Below, piece after piece: positions 15,567 to 23,919 of a DNA stretch of 64,000 bases (position 1 is its first letter; every line of letters starts with the position of its first letter). Made by a program: the position numbers and the translations under genes. Below the pieces are notes generated by a model. The model had not been told where the DNA came from, searched no databases, and worked only from the letters and a program-made list of their open reading frames with translations. Origin of the DNA: Pseudoxanthomonas yeongjuensis (lineage in GTDB: Bacteria > Pseudomonadota > Gammaproteobacteria > Xanthomonadales > Xanthomonadaceae); contig NZ_PDWT01000001.1 of assembly GCF_010093345.1 (NCBI RefSeq), forward strand, positions 62,001 to 126,000. The letters are read 5' to 3'.

Positions 15567-17069
15567 ATGAACGCACCCCGCACCCGTGACAGCTGGCAGG
15601 CTCTTGCCGATGGTTTGAAGATCCGCACCCAGGCTTTCATCGATGGAAAGTACGTCGATGCCGCGTCGGGCAAGGCCTTTGATTGCATCAGTCCGATCGA
15701 CGGACGTTCGCTGGGTCGCGTGGCCGAGTGCGCGGCCGAGGACATAGAGCGGGCGGTGATCGCCGCAAGGCGCAGTTTCGACTCGGGGGCGTGGTCGGAA
15801 GCGAAGCCGACCTATCGCAAGAAAGTGCTGCTCAAGTTCGCGCAGTTGATCGAGCAATACGGAGACGAGCTCGCGCTGCTCGAATCGCTGGACATGGGCA
15901 AGCCGGTGACCGACGCGCGCCAGGTCGATGTCGCCGCGACGATCCGCTGCATGGCCTGGACCGGCGAGGCGCTGGACAAGGTCTATGGCGAGGTCGCGGC
16001 GACCGGTCCGGGCGAACTGGGGCTGGTCACGCGCGAGCCGCTGGGCGTGGTCGGGGCGATCGTGCCGTGGAATTTCCCGCTGCTGATGGCGACGTGGAAA
16101 CTGGCGCCGGCGCTGGCCATGGGCAATTCGGTGGTGCTGAAGCCTTCGGAGAAATCGCCGCTCACTGCGATCCGGCTGGCGGAAATCGCGATGGAAGCCG
16201 GCCTTCCCGCGGGCGTGTTCAACGTCGTTCCCGGATTCGGCAGGGAGGCGGGCGAGCCGCTGGCATTGCACATGGATGTGGACGGGCTGGTGTTCACCGG
16301 TTCCACCGCGGTCGGCAAGCAACTGCTGCAATGCGCGGGGCGCTCCAATCTCAAGCGCGCCTACATGGAGTGCGGCGGCAAGAGTCCCAACCTGGTGTTC
16401 GCCGACGCGCACGACCTGGACAAGGCGGCCGAGGCGGCGGCCAGCGGCATCTTCTACAACCAGGGCGAGGTCTGCACCGCCGCGTCGCGGTTGCTGGTGG
16501 AGCGTTCGATCAAGGACGAATTCGTCGCCCGTGTGGTCGAGGCCGGAAGGAAGATGCAGCCGCGCCATCCGTTCGAACCCGGCGCGCCGATGGGCGCGAT
16601 GGTCGACGAGACGCAGACCGGGCGCGTGCTCGGCTACATCGAAAAAGGCGTCGCCGAGGGCGCGAAGCTGGTGCTGGGCGGCAAGCGCGCCGACACCGTG
16701 CCCGGCGGCAGCTATATCGAACCGACCGTGTTCGACGAGGTTTCGCCCGAGCACACCATCTCGCGCGAGGAAATCTTCGGCCCGGTGCTGTCGGTGATCG
16801 CCTTCGACAACGAAGAGCAGGCGCTGCGCATGGCCAACGACACCGAGTACGGCCTGGCCGCCGGCGTATGGACCCGCGATATCAGCCGCGCCCATCGCGT
16901 CGCGCGCAAGCTGCGCGCCGGCAGCGTGTGGGTGAACTACTGGGACGGCGGCGACATGACCGCGCCGTTCGGCGGCTACAAGCAGTCCGGCAACGGCCGC
17001 GACAAGTCGCTGCATGCCTTCGACAAGTACACCGAGATGAAGGCGACCTGGATCAACCTGGAAAGCTGA
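15567..17069 (+). CDS. puuC: Gamma-glutamyl-gamma-aminobutyraldehyde dehydrogenase
   Basis: A 500-residue NAD(P)-dependent aldehyde dehydrogenase. Catalytic residues are Asn169 (IVPWNFPLLMATW), Glu268 (YMECGGKSPN) and Cys303 (NQGEVCTAASR). The C-terminal VNYWDGGDMTAPFGGYKQSG segment is characteristic of the PuuC/betaine-aldehyde group. It oxidises gamma-glutamyl-gamma-aminobutyraldehyde to gamma-glutamyl-GABA, and may also take 4-aminobutanal produced by SpuC. The gene follows the regulator in the same direction after a 387-base repeat-filled gap, so it likely has its own promoter. Confidence 0.92.
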   Translation: MNAPRTRDSWQALADGLKIRTQAFIDGKYVDAASGKAFDCISPIDGRSLGRVAECAAEDIERAVIAARRSFDSGAWSEAKPTYRKKVLLKFAQLIEQYGDELALLESLDMGKPVTDARQVDVAATIRCMAWTGEALDKVYGEVAATGPGELGLVTREPLGVVGAIVPWNFPLLMATWKLAPALAMGNSVVLKPSEKSPLTAIRLAEIAMEAGLPAGVFNVVPGFGREAGEPLALHMDVDGLVFTGSTAVGKQLLQCAGRSNLKRAYMECGGKSPNLVFADAHDLDKAAEAAASGIFYNQGEVCTAASRLLVERSIKDEFVARVVEAGRKMQPRHPFEPGAPMGAMVDETQTGRVLGYIEKGVAEGAKLVLGGKRADTVPGGSYIEPTVFDEVSPEHTISREEIFGPVLSVIAFDNEEQALRMANDTEYGLAAGVWTRDISRAHRVARKLRAGSVWVNYWDGGDMTAPFGGYKQSGNGRDKSLHAFDKYTEMKATWINLES

Positions 17070-17078
17070 TTCAAACTG

Positions 17079-17151
17079 TAGGAGCGGCCCTTGGCCGCGA
17101 TGCTTTTGCGCGACGGGAGGAAGAGCATCGCGGCCAAGGGCCGCTCCTACA
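17079..17151. repeat. GTAG-type REP palindrome (GGCCCTTGGCCGC module)
   Basis: GTAGGAGCGGCCCTTGGCCG at the left and its complement at the right (GGCCAAGGGCCGCTCCTAC), with GATGC/GCATC inner pairing. It lies between puuC and the MFS gene. Confidence 0.9.
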
Positions 17152-17200
17152 CGGCGCTCTGATCTGCCAGAATCCGACGGTCTCCGCCTGATCATCGCCA

Positions 17201-18472
17201 ATGACCACTGCCGCCCTTCCTGCCAACTCCCCGCGCCGGGTCCTGTTCGCCAGCCTGATCGGCACCACCATCGAGTTCTTCGATTTCTACATCTACGCCA
17301 CGGCGTCGGTGATCGTTTTCCCGATGCTGTTCTTCCCGGAAAGCGATCCCGCCACCGCGACGCTGCAGTCGTTGGCCACGTTCGCGTTGGCTTTCTTCGC
17401 GCGCCCGGTGGGCTCGGCGCTGTTCGGGCATTTCGGCGATCGCATCGGCCGCAAGGCGACGCTGGTGGCGGCGTTGTTGACCATGGGCTTGTCCACGATC
17501 GCCATCGGCCTGTTGCCGACCTACGACAGCATCGGCGTGCTCGCGCCATTGCTGCTGGCCTTGTGCCGTTTCGGCCAGGGCCTGGGCCTGGGTGGGGAAT
17601 GGGGCGGCGCGGTGTTGCTGGCGACGGAAAACGCGCCACCGGGAAAACGCGCCTGGTACGGCATGTTTCCGCAGCTGGGCGCACCGATCGGCTTCCTCTG
17701 CTCCACCGGCATCTTCCTGCTGCTGACCGAGGTCATGGACGACGCGCAGTTCCTGGCCTGGGGCTGGCGCATCCCGTTCCTGGCCAGCGCCGCGCTGGTG
17801 TTCGTCGGCCTGTGGGTGCGCCTGCGCATCGCCGAGACGCCTGATTTCCAGAAGACGCTGGACCGGGGCGAGCGCGTGCGCCTGCCGATGCTGTCGGTAC
17901 TGCGCGATCATCCGCGCGCATTGCTGGCGGGGACCTTCGCACTGGTCGCCACCTTCGTCCTGTTCTACCTGATGACCGTGTTCACCCTGGGCTGGGCGAC
18001 CGCGAAGCTGGGCTATACCCGCGAACAGTTCCTGCTGATGCAGATGGTCGCGGTGCTGTTCTTCGCCGCGGGCATCCCGGTGTCCGCGCTGTACGCGGAT
18101 CGGACCGGGCGACGCGCGGCGATGATCGTGGCGACCCTGGCGATCATCGTCTTCGGTCTGGCTTACGGGCCGCTTTTCAGTTCCGGAAGCCATGCCGTGG
18201 TCCTGTTGTTCCTGATCGTGGGCATGGTCATCACCGGCCTGACCTATGGGCCCTGCGGCGCTTTCCTCGCTGAAATGTTCCCGACCGCGGTGCGCTACAC
18301 CGGCTCCTCGCTCGCCTTCAACCTGGCCGGCATCCTCGGCGCTTCACTGGCGCCATACATCGCGACACTGCTGGCCGGGAAATACGGCGTGGCCTACGTG
18401 GGCTATTACCTGTCGGCGGCGGCGCTGTTGACCCTGGTCGCGCTGCTGCTTTCGCCGAAAGAGAAAGCGTAA
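17201..18472 (+). CDS. MFS transporter, metabolite:proton symporter family
   Basis: A 423-residue, twelve-helix inner-membrane transporter of the ProP/ShiA/KgtP-like metabolite:H+ symporter group. Signatures are GTTIEFFDFYIYATA in helix 1, FGDRIGRKATLV between helices 2 and 3, the FGQGLGLGGEWGGAVLL motif of helix 4, YADRTGRRAAM in the second half, and FLAEMFPTAVRYTGSSLAFN near helix 11. The substrate is unknown; its place among the puu genes suggests an organic cation or acid from polyamine breakdown. It sits downstream of puuC with a REP between. Confidence 0.87.
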   Translation: MTTAALPANSPRRVLFASLIGTTIEFFDFYIYATASVIVFPMLFFPESDPATATLQSLATFALAFFARPVGSALFGHFGDRIGRKATLVAALLTMGLSTIAIGLLPTYDSIGVLAPLLLALCRFGQGLGLGGEWGGAVLLATENAPPGKRAWYGMFPQLGAPIGFLCSTGIFLLLTEVMDDAQFLAWGWRIPFLASAALVFVGLWVRLRIAETPDFQKTLDRGERVRLPMLSVLRDHPRALLAGTFALVATFVLFYLMTVFTLGWATAKLGYTREQFLLMQMVAVLFFAAGIPVSALYADRTGRRAAMIVATLAIIVFGLAYGPLFSSGSHAVVLLFLIVGMVITGLTYGPCGAFLAEMFPTAVRYTGSSLAFNLAGILGASLAPYIATLLAGKYGVAYVGYYLSAAALLTLVALLLSPKEKA

Positions 18473-18505
18473 CGATTTGTCCCCCAAGGGGGCTTCCTTC
18501 GGGGC

Positions 18506-18605
18506 GTAGATCCGAGCTTGCTCGGATGCTTTTGCTTTGTAGGTCCGAGCTTGCTCGGATGATTTTGATCCTGCGCCGAGAGCATCCGAGCAAGCTCGGA
18601 CCTAC
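18506..18605. repeat. GTAG-type REP with duplicated head (CCGAGCTTGCTCGG module)
   Basis: Two heads, GTAGATCCGAGCTTGCTCGG (18506) and GTAGGTCCGAGCTTGCTCGG (18539), precede one tail, CCGAGCAAGCTCGGACCTAC, so the element is a partial tandem duplication. It lies between the convergent MFS and puuB genes. Confidence 0.85.
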
Positions 18606-18615
18606 AAGGCTATGG

Positions 18616-19905
18616 CTACCACAGCGCGTCGCGCAGCTTGTACCAGGCCATGGCCGCGACCAGCATCGGTGTGCGCAGGGCGCGGCCGCCGGGGAAGGGC
18701 AGATGCGGGATCCTGGCGAACAGGTCCAGGCGTTCCGACTGTCCGCGTATCGCTTCGGAAATCAGCTTGCCGGCGAGTCCGGTCGCGATCACGCCGTGGC
18801 CGGAGAATCCTTGGGCGAAGTACACATTGGGCGTCAGCCGTCCGAAGTGCGGTGCGCGGTTGAGCGAGATGTCGATGTAGCCGCCCCACACGTATTCGAT
18901 CTCCACGTCGGCCAGTTGCGGGAACACGCGGCGCATGCGCCGGGTCATGGTGCCGCGCAGGTCGGGTGGGGGCAGGGTGGAATAGCTGGCGCGGCCGCCG
19001 AACAGCAGCCGGTGGTCGCGACTGCGCCGAAAGTAATCCAGCGCCCAGTTGGTGTCGGCGACGGCCATGTCGTTGCGGATCAGACCGCGCGCGCGCTCCT
19101 CGCCCAGCGGCACGGTCGCGCCTATGTAGGTGCCGACCGGCATGATCTTCGAATCCAGTTCCGGCGCGACGCCATGCACCAGCGCGTTGCCGGCGAGGAT
19201 CGCGAAGTCGCAATGCACTTCGCCTTCGGCGGTCTTGAACACGGGTCTCGTGCCACGCACCAGCTGCGTCACCCGTGAGTGCTCGCAGATCCGCACGCCC
19301 GCCGACATCGCAGCCCGCGCCAGGCCCAGCGCGTATTCGAGTGGATGCAGGTGGCCGCTTTGCGGGTCGTACATCGCGCCGAGATAGCGGTCGCTGGCGA
19401 GTTCGGCGCGCAAGCGTTCGTGGTCCCACCATTCGACCGGATAGTCGTAGCGATGGTTGAAATCCTCGATCGCCGATCTGATTTCATGTTCCTGGCGCGG
19501 CTTGATCGGCACCGTGGCATGGCCATCGCGCCAGTCGCACTGGATGTCGTGCCTGCGGATGCGCTCGCGCAGCCACTGCAGGCCTTCGCGGGAGAGGTCG
19601 AACATTTTCCGCGCATCGTCGAAGCCGACCAGCGATTCCAGCTTGGCCTCGCCGCAGCCGAAACCGGCGATGGCCTGGCCGCCGTTGCGCCCGGAAGCGC
19701 CCCAGCCGACGCGCTCGGCTTCCAGCACGACGACCTTGTAGCCGGCTTCGGCCAGCTCCAGCGCTGCGGACAGGCCGGTGTAGCCGGCGCCGAGGATGCA
19801 GATGTCGGCGTCGATGCGGCCTTGCAACGCGGGTTGCTGCGGCAGCGGGGTGGCGCTGGCGGCGTACCAGGAGGGGGGGTAGGCGGACTGCTCTGCGGAC
19901 ACCAT
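18616..19905 (-). CDS. puuB: Gamma-glutamylputrescine oxidase
   Basis: A 429-residue FAD-dependent amine oxidase of the DadA/PuuB type. The dinucleotide loop is ICILGAGYTGLSAALELAEAG (near residue 30), followed by WGASGRNGGQAIAGFGCG, with the C-terminal FAD contact GFSGHGVIATGLAGKLI. It oxidises gamma-glutamylputrescine to gamma-glutamyl-gamma-aminobutyraldehyde, releasing ammonia and H2O2. The ATG at 19903-19905 follows GAGAGA. Reading further upstream would translate a dispersed repeat (FRWDDD), so the shorter start is used. It is downstream of puuA in the same direction. Confidence 0.9.
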   Translation of the reverse strand: MVSAEQSAYPPSWYAASATPLPQQPALQGRIDADICILGAGYTGLSAALELAEAGYKVVVLEAERVGWGASGRNGGQAIAGFGCGEAKLESLVGFDDARKMFDLSREGLQWLRERIRRHDIQCDWRDGHATVPIKPRQEHEIRSAIEDFNHRYDYPVEWWDHERLRAELASDRYLGAMYDPQSGHLHPLEYALGLARAAMSAGVRICEHSRVTQLVRGTRPVFKTAEGEVHCDFAILAGNALVHGVAPELDSKIMPVGTYIGATVPLGEERARGLIRNDMAVADTNWALDYFRRSRDHRLLFGGRASYSTLPPPDLRGTMTRRMRRVFPQLADVEIEYVWGGYIDISLNRAPHFGRLTPNVYFAQGFSGHGVIATGLAGKLISEAIRGQSERLDLFARIPHLPFPGGRALRTPMLVAAMAWYKLRDALW

Positions 19906-19920
19906 CAATCTCTCGGTATC

Positions 19921-20020
19921 GTCGTCCCAGCGAAAGCTGGGATCCATTTTGATCTTGCTCTGCGCAAGGCGTTTGGAAAGGCAAGATCAAAATGGGTTCC
20001 AGCCTGCGCTGGAATGACGG
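19921..20020. repeat. Dispersed palindrome, CGTCGTCCCAGC family
   Basis: Arms CGTCCCAGCGAAAGCTGGGA and CCAGCCTGCGCTGGAATGACG enclose ATCCATTTTGATCTTGC / GCAAGATCAAAATGGGTT. It is the same architecture as 7352-7446 but with a different inner palindrome. It lies between puuA and puuB. Confidence 0.85.
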
Positions 20021-20047
20021 CAACAAAGCAGGCGGCTATCGGTTCCA

Positions 20048-21442
20048 TCACACCGCGCGCAGATACCAGTCGTATTCCAGCGTCGTCACCTGGGTTTCGA
20101 ACGTCAGCATTTCCTTGAGCTTCTGCTGCCCATAGATATGCCGGAACGATTCCCCGAACTGCTCGCGGATGAAATCGCTGTCCATGAAATCGCCGATGGA
20201 CTGGCGCCAGTACGGGGTGCGGATCTCGGTCTGTTCGTAGGCGTTGCCGACCACCGGCGTGCCGGGATCGAAACCCTTCTCCAGGCCGTGCAGCATGCCG
20301 GCGAGGACTGCGGCGGTGACCAGATAGGGGTTGGCGTCGGCGCCGGCGATGCGGTGTTCGATGCGGGTATTGGCCTGGTTGCTGTGCGGGATGCGCATGG
20401 CCACGGTGCGGTTGTTGTAGCCCCAGGCGTCGTTGAGCGGGACGAAGGCATTGAGCACGAAGCGCCGGTAGCTGTTGGCGTGCGGGGCGAACAGCAGCAG
20501 GCTGTCCCTGGCGCTGCGCTGCAGGCCGCCGATGGCGTGTTTCAAGGTGTTGGCCGGCGCATCCGGAGTGGAAGCGAAGATGTTGTCGCCCTGCTGGTCC
20601 AGCACGCTGACGTGGATGTGCAGACCGTTGCCGGCCTGTTCGACGAACGGCTTGGCCATGAAACTGGCCTGCATGTCCTGCTGCTGGGCCACCGCCTTGA
20701 TCGCGCGCTTGAGCATGATCGCGTCGTCGCAGGCCAGCAACGCGTCGTCGCGGTGCTTGAGGTTGATCTCGAACTGGCCGGGCGCGTATTCGGCCACGGC
20801 GGTGTCGGCGGGAATTCCCTGTGCCTGGCACGCCGACGACACCGCATCGGTGAAGCCGCGGTAATCGTTGAGGTCTTCCATGTAATAGACCTGGGTACTG
20901 CTGCTGCGCCGGCCGGTGACCGGATTAACCGGCGTGCGCGGCTTGCCGTCGGCGTCCAGGCGGGCATCGAACAGGTAGAACTCCAGCTCCACCGCGACCA
21001 CCGGTTTCAGGCCGCGTGCGCTGTAACGCTGCAGCACGCGCTTCAGGACTTCGCGAGGGTTGGCTTCGAAGGTCCCGCCTTGCGCATCCTCCATCGACAG
21101 CAGCAATTGCGCCATCGGTCGCGGCGACCATGGCACCGGCCGCAGCGAGCCCGGCACCGGCCGGCAGATCCGGTCCTCATCGCCGATGTCGTAGCCCAGG
21201 CCGGTTTCCTCGACCGTGTTGCCGGTGATGTCGGTGGCGATCAGCGACATCGGCAGGCATACCCCGTCGGCATAGACCTTTTCCAGCGCATCGCGGGTGA
21301 TGCGCTTACCGCGCAACAGGCCGTTCATGTCCGGCAGCAGCAGGTCCACCAGCTCGCAGTCTGACAACCGTTGCAGGGTGGTCGCGTCCATGGCGGGAAG
21401 CGCGGATCCGTCGGAAGAGAGAGCGTCTGGATTGCGGGTCAT
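20048..21442 (-). CDS. puuA: Gamma-glutamylputrescine synthetase (glutamine synthetase family)
   Basis: A 464-residue GS-fold ligase joining glutamate to putrescine with ATP. It has the N-terminal beta-grasp (LLPDMNGLLRGKRI), metal/ATP-site elements VAVELEFYLF and YAPGQFEINL, the GNGLHIHVSVLDQQ loop, and the YRRFVLNAFVP plus ANTRIEHRIAGADANPYL blocks. The regulatory adenylylation Tyr loop of GlnA is absent, as expected for PuuA. It is transcribed leftwards with puuB and divergently from puuD. A second, clearly distinct GS paralogue lies 1 kb away. Confidence 0.9.
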   Translation of the reverse strand: MTRNPDALSSDGSALPAMDATTLQRLSDCELVDLLLPDMNGLLRGKRITRDALEKVYADGVCLPMSLIATDITGNTVEETGLGYDIGDEDRICRPVPGSLRPVPWSPRPMAQLLLSMEDAQGGTFEANPREVLKRVLQRYSARGLKPVVAVELEFYLFDARLDADGKPRTPVNPVTGRRSSSTQVYYMEDLNDYRGFTDAVSSACQAQGIPADTAVAEYAPGQFEINLKHRDDALLACDDAIMLKRAIKAVAQQQDMQASFMAKPFVEQAGNGLHIHVSVLDQQGDNIFASTPDAPANTLKHAIGGLQRSARDSLLLFAPHANSYRRFVLNAFVPLNDAWGYNNRTVAMRIPHSNQANTRIEHRIAGADANPYLVTAAVLAGMLHGLEKGFDPGTPVVGNAYEQTEIRTPYWRQSIGDFMDSDFIREQFGESFRHIYGQQKLKEMLTFETQVTTLEYDWYLRAV

Positions 21443-21652
21443 GATGGCGTCGCGGGCGGTTCGCGGCAGCTTAGCAGAGAACCTGCGCCGTCAAGAATAC
21501 TCAACGCGCCGAAAGACGGGTGAGGCCCGAAACGACCTGAAATGGTGCGGCAATGCAACATTACGGGGATAAAAACGGTAATCCGGAAGCCCGTGTTGTA
21601 AAAATAAAACGGGCAGGTTAAGTTGCGGGCAAGCTTTTTCGAGCCTCCCCCG
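21443..21652. promoter_or_regulatory. Divergent puuA-puuD promoter region
   Basis: This 210-base gap separates two divergent starts. Its right half (21541-21625) is markedly AT-rich (GGGGATAAAAACGG, TGTTGTAAAAATAAAAC) in an otherwise GC-rich region, and contains the interrupted palindrome GCCCGT...ACGGGC at about 21589-21614. Promoters for both operons must be here. I do not see an exact TGTAAAGT box; TTGTAAAAA is the nearest. Confidence 0.5.
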
Positions 21653-22408
21653 ATGACCAGCCCGCCGCTGGTCGGCCTGCCCACCGACCGTAAGCAAATC
21701 GGTCCACACCCGTTCCTCGCGGTCGGCGAGAAGTACGTGCGCGCCGTGGTGGAAGGGGCGCAGGCATTGCCGATCCTGCTGCCGACCCTGCAACCCGCCT
21801 TGCCGCTCGAACAATGGCTGGAACGGGTCGATGGGATCCTGCTGACCGGTTCGACCAGCAACATCGAGCCCCACCATTACAGCGACGAACCCAGTTACGA
21901 AGGCAACGTCCACGACCCGGCGCGCGACGCCACCAGCCTGCCGCTGGTGAAACTGGCGGTGGAAAGGGGCGTGCCGCTGCTGGCGGTCTGCCGCGGTTTC
22001 CAGGAAGTGAACGTCGCCTTCGGCGGCAGCCTGTACCAGAAGGTGCACGAACATCCCGGCTATCTGGATCATCGCGAGAATCTCGACGATCCGCTCGACC
22101 AGCAATACGCGCCGGTGCATGCGGTGACCTTCAATCCGGGCGGCCTGCTGGCCGGCATCGCCGGAACGCCTTCGGAGCGGGTCAATTCGCTGCACGGGCA
22201 GGGCGTGGCGCGTCTGGGCAAGGGTTTGAAGGTGGAAGCAGTCGCGCCCGATGGCCTGGTCGAGGCTTTCCGCCATGAAGGCCCGGGTTTCCTGCTCGGC
22301 GTGCAATGGCATCCGGAATGGCGTGTCACCGAAAATCCCTTTTACCTCGGCATATTCAAGGCCTTCGGCGATGCCTGCCGGGCGCGTGCCGCACAACGCA
22401 ACCACTGA
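21653..22408 (+). CDS. puuD: Gamma-glutamyl-GABA hydrolase, class I GATase fold
   Basis: A 251-residue peptidase-C26 type amidohydrolase releasing GABA and glutamate from gamma-glutamyl-GABA. The nucleophile is Cys113 in PLLAVCRGFQEVNVAFGGSL, and the catalytic His220/Glu222 lie in GVQWHPEWRV. The early DGILLTGSTSNIEPHHY segment is typical of the family. The ATG at 21653 is chosen; a TTG at 21623 with a better-placed GGCAGG upstream is an alternative that would add ten residues. It is the first gene of a rightward run with the second GS gene. Confidence 0.93.
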   Translation: MTSPPLVGLPTDRKQIGPHPFLAVGEKYVRAVVEGAQALPILLPTLQPALPLEQWLERVDGILLTGSTSNIEPHHYSDEPSYEGNVHDPARDATSLPLVKLAVERGVPLLAVCRGFQEVNVAFGGSLYQKVHEHPGYLDHRENLDDPLDQQYAPVHAVTFNPGGLLAGIAGTPSERVNSLHGQGVARLGKGLKVEAVAPDGLVEAFRHEGPGFLLGVQWHPEWRVTENPFYLGIFKAFGDACRARAAQRNH

Positions 22409-22418
22409 AAGTGAGCCT

Positions 22419-23801
22419 ATGAGCCAACGCCCGACCCGCAAGAAGGCCGTCTCCGAGAAACCCGAAAGCTCGTTGCGGCGCTGGCTCAAGGAGCGCCACA
22501 TCACCGAGGTCGAATGCCTGGTGCCGGACATCACCGGCATCGCCCGCGGCAAGATCATCCCTGCCGACAAGTTCTCCCACGATTACGGCACGCGCCTGCC
22601 GGAAGGCATCTTCGCCACCACGGTCACCGGCGATTACCCGGATGACTACTACGAACTGACTTCGCCTTCGGATTCGGACATGTTCCTGCGCCCGGACCCG
22701 GACACGGTACGCATGGTGCCGTGGGCCACCGATCCCACCGCGCAGGTGATCCACGACTGCTATACGAAAGACGGGAAGCCGCACGACCTGGCCCCGCGCA
22801 ACGTGTTGCGGCGCGTGCTGGCCGCCTACGACGAGGCGGGCCTGCGTCCCGTGGTGGCGCCGGAGCTGGAATTCTTCCTGGTGCAGAAGAACACCGATCC
22901 GGATTTCCCGCTGCTGCCGCCGGCCGGCCGTTCCGGGCGCCCGGAAACCGCGCGCCAGTCGTATTCGATCGACGCGGTCAACGAGTTCGATCCTATCCTC
23001 GACCTGATGTACGACTATTGCGATGCGATGGAACTGGACGTGGACACGCTGATCCACGAATCCGGCGCCGCGCAACTGGAAGTCAATTTCCTGCATGCCG
23101 ATGCGTTGTCGCGCGCCGACCAGGTGTTCCTGTTCAAGCGCACCATGCGCGAGGCGGCGATGCGTCACGGCATCTACGCCACCTTCCTGGCCAAGCCGAT
23201 GGAGAACGAGCCCGGCAGCGCCATGCACATCCACCAGAGCCTGCTGGACAAGAAGGGCAACAACGTTTTCACCGGCAAGACCGAAGGCACCCAGAGCAAG
23301 GTCTTCGGCCAGTACCTGGGCGGCCTGCAGAAATACGTGCCGATGGCGATGGCGTTCTTCGCCCCCAACGTGAATTCCTACCGCCGCCTGGCGTTGGGCC
23401 AGGTGGCGCCGATCAACGTGCAGTGGGGCTACGACAACCGCACCTGCGGCTTGCGCGTGCCGATGGACACGCCGGAGAACACGCGCGTGGAAAGCCGCTT
23501 CGCCGGTTCCGACGCAAATCCTTACCTGGCCATGGCCGGGACCCTGGCCTGCGGCTTGCTCGGCATCCAGGAAAAACTCAAGCCGACCGCGCCGCTGTCC
23601 AGCAGCGCGCAGGACGTGGGCTTCGAGCTGCCCCGTTCGCTGGGCGAGGCGCTGGACGAACTGGAAACCTGCGAGCCGCTGAAGGACCTGATGGGCGCGC
23701 GCTTCGTGCGCGCCTATGTTTCGGTGAAGCGCAAGGAATACGAAACCTTCTTCCGCGTGATCAGCTCGTGGGAGCGGGAGTTTCTGCTGTTGAACGTTTG
23801 A
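22419..23801 (+). CDS. Glutamine synthetase family protein, second PuuA-like ligase
   Basis: A 460-residue GS-fold protein. Like PuuA it has a short N-terminal domain (LVPDITGIARGKIIPADKF), then APELEFFLV, LEVNFLHADALSRAD, the GSAMHIHQSLLDKKGNN loop and NTRVESRFAGSDANPYLAM. It differs from the first PuuA over most of its length, so it is a paralogue rather than a recent duplicate. It could ligate glutamate to another amine (spermidine, cadaverine, ethanolamine) or act on putrescine under other conditions. It begins 10 bases after the puuD stop, in one operon. Confidence 0.85.
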   Translation: MSQRPTRKKAVSEKPESSLRRWLKERHITEVECLVPDITGIARGKIIPADKFSHDYGTRLPEGIFATTVTGDYPDDYYELTSPSDSDMFLRPDPDTVRMVPWATDPTAQVIHDCYTKDGKPHDLAPRNVLRRVLAAYDEAGLRPVVAPELEFFLVQKNTDPDFPLLPPAGRSGRPETARQSYSIDAVNEFDPILDLMYDYCDAMELDVDTLIHESGAAQLEVNFLHADALSRADQVFLFKRTMREAAMRHGIYATFLAKPMENEPGSAMHIHQSLLDKKGNNVFTGKTEGTQSKVFGQYLGGLQKYVPMAMAFFAPNVNSYRRLALGQVAPINVQWGYDNRTCGLRVPMDTPENTRVESRFAGSDANPYLAMAGTLACGLLGIQEKLKPTAPLSSSAQDVGFELPRSLGEALDELETCEPLKDLMGARFVRAYVSVKRKEYETFFRVISSWEREFLLLNV

Positions 23802-23805
23802 TTTT

Positions 23806-23900
23806 GTAGGAGCGCCCATGGGCGCGGGCGGGAATTTCCCGTCTCTACGGAATTTTCCGCGTAGTGTTATTCGTACGGTCGCGCCCATGGGCGCTCCTAC
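23806..23900. repeat. GTAG-type REP palindrome (GCCCATGGGCGC module)
   Basis: GTAGGAGCGCCCATGGGCGC at the left, GCGCCCATGGGCGCTCCTAC at the right. The loop contains GGGAATTTCCCG and GGAATTTTCC. It lies between the GS paralogue and spuC. Confidence 0.9.
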
Positions 23901-23919
23901 ATGAACTTTTGGAGTCTCC

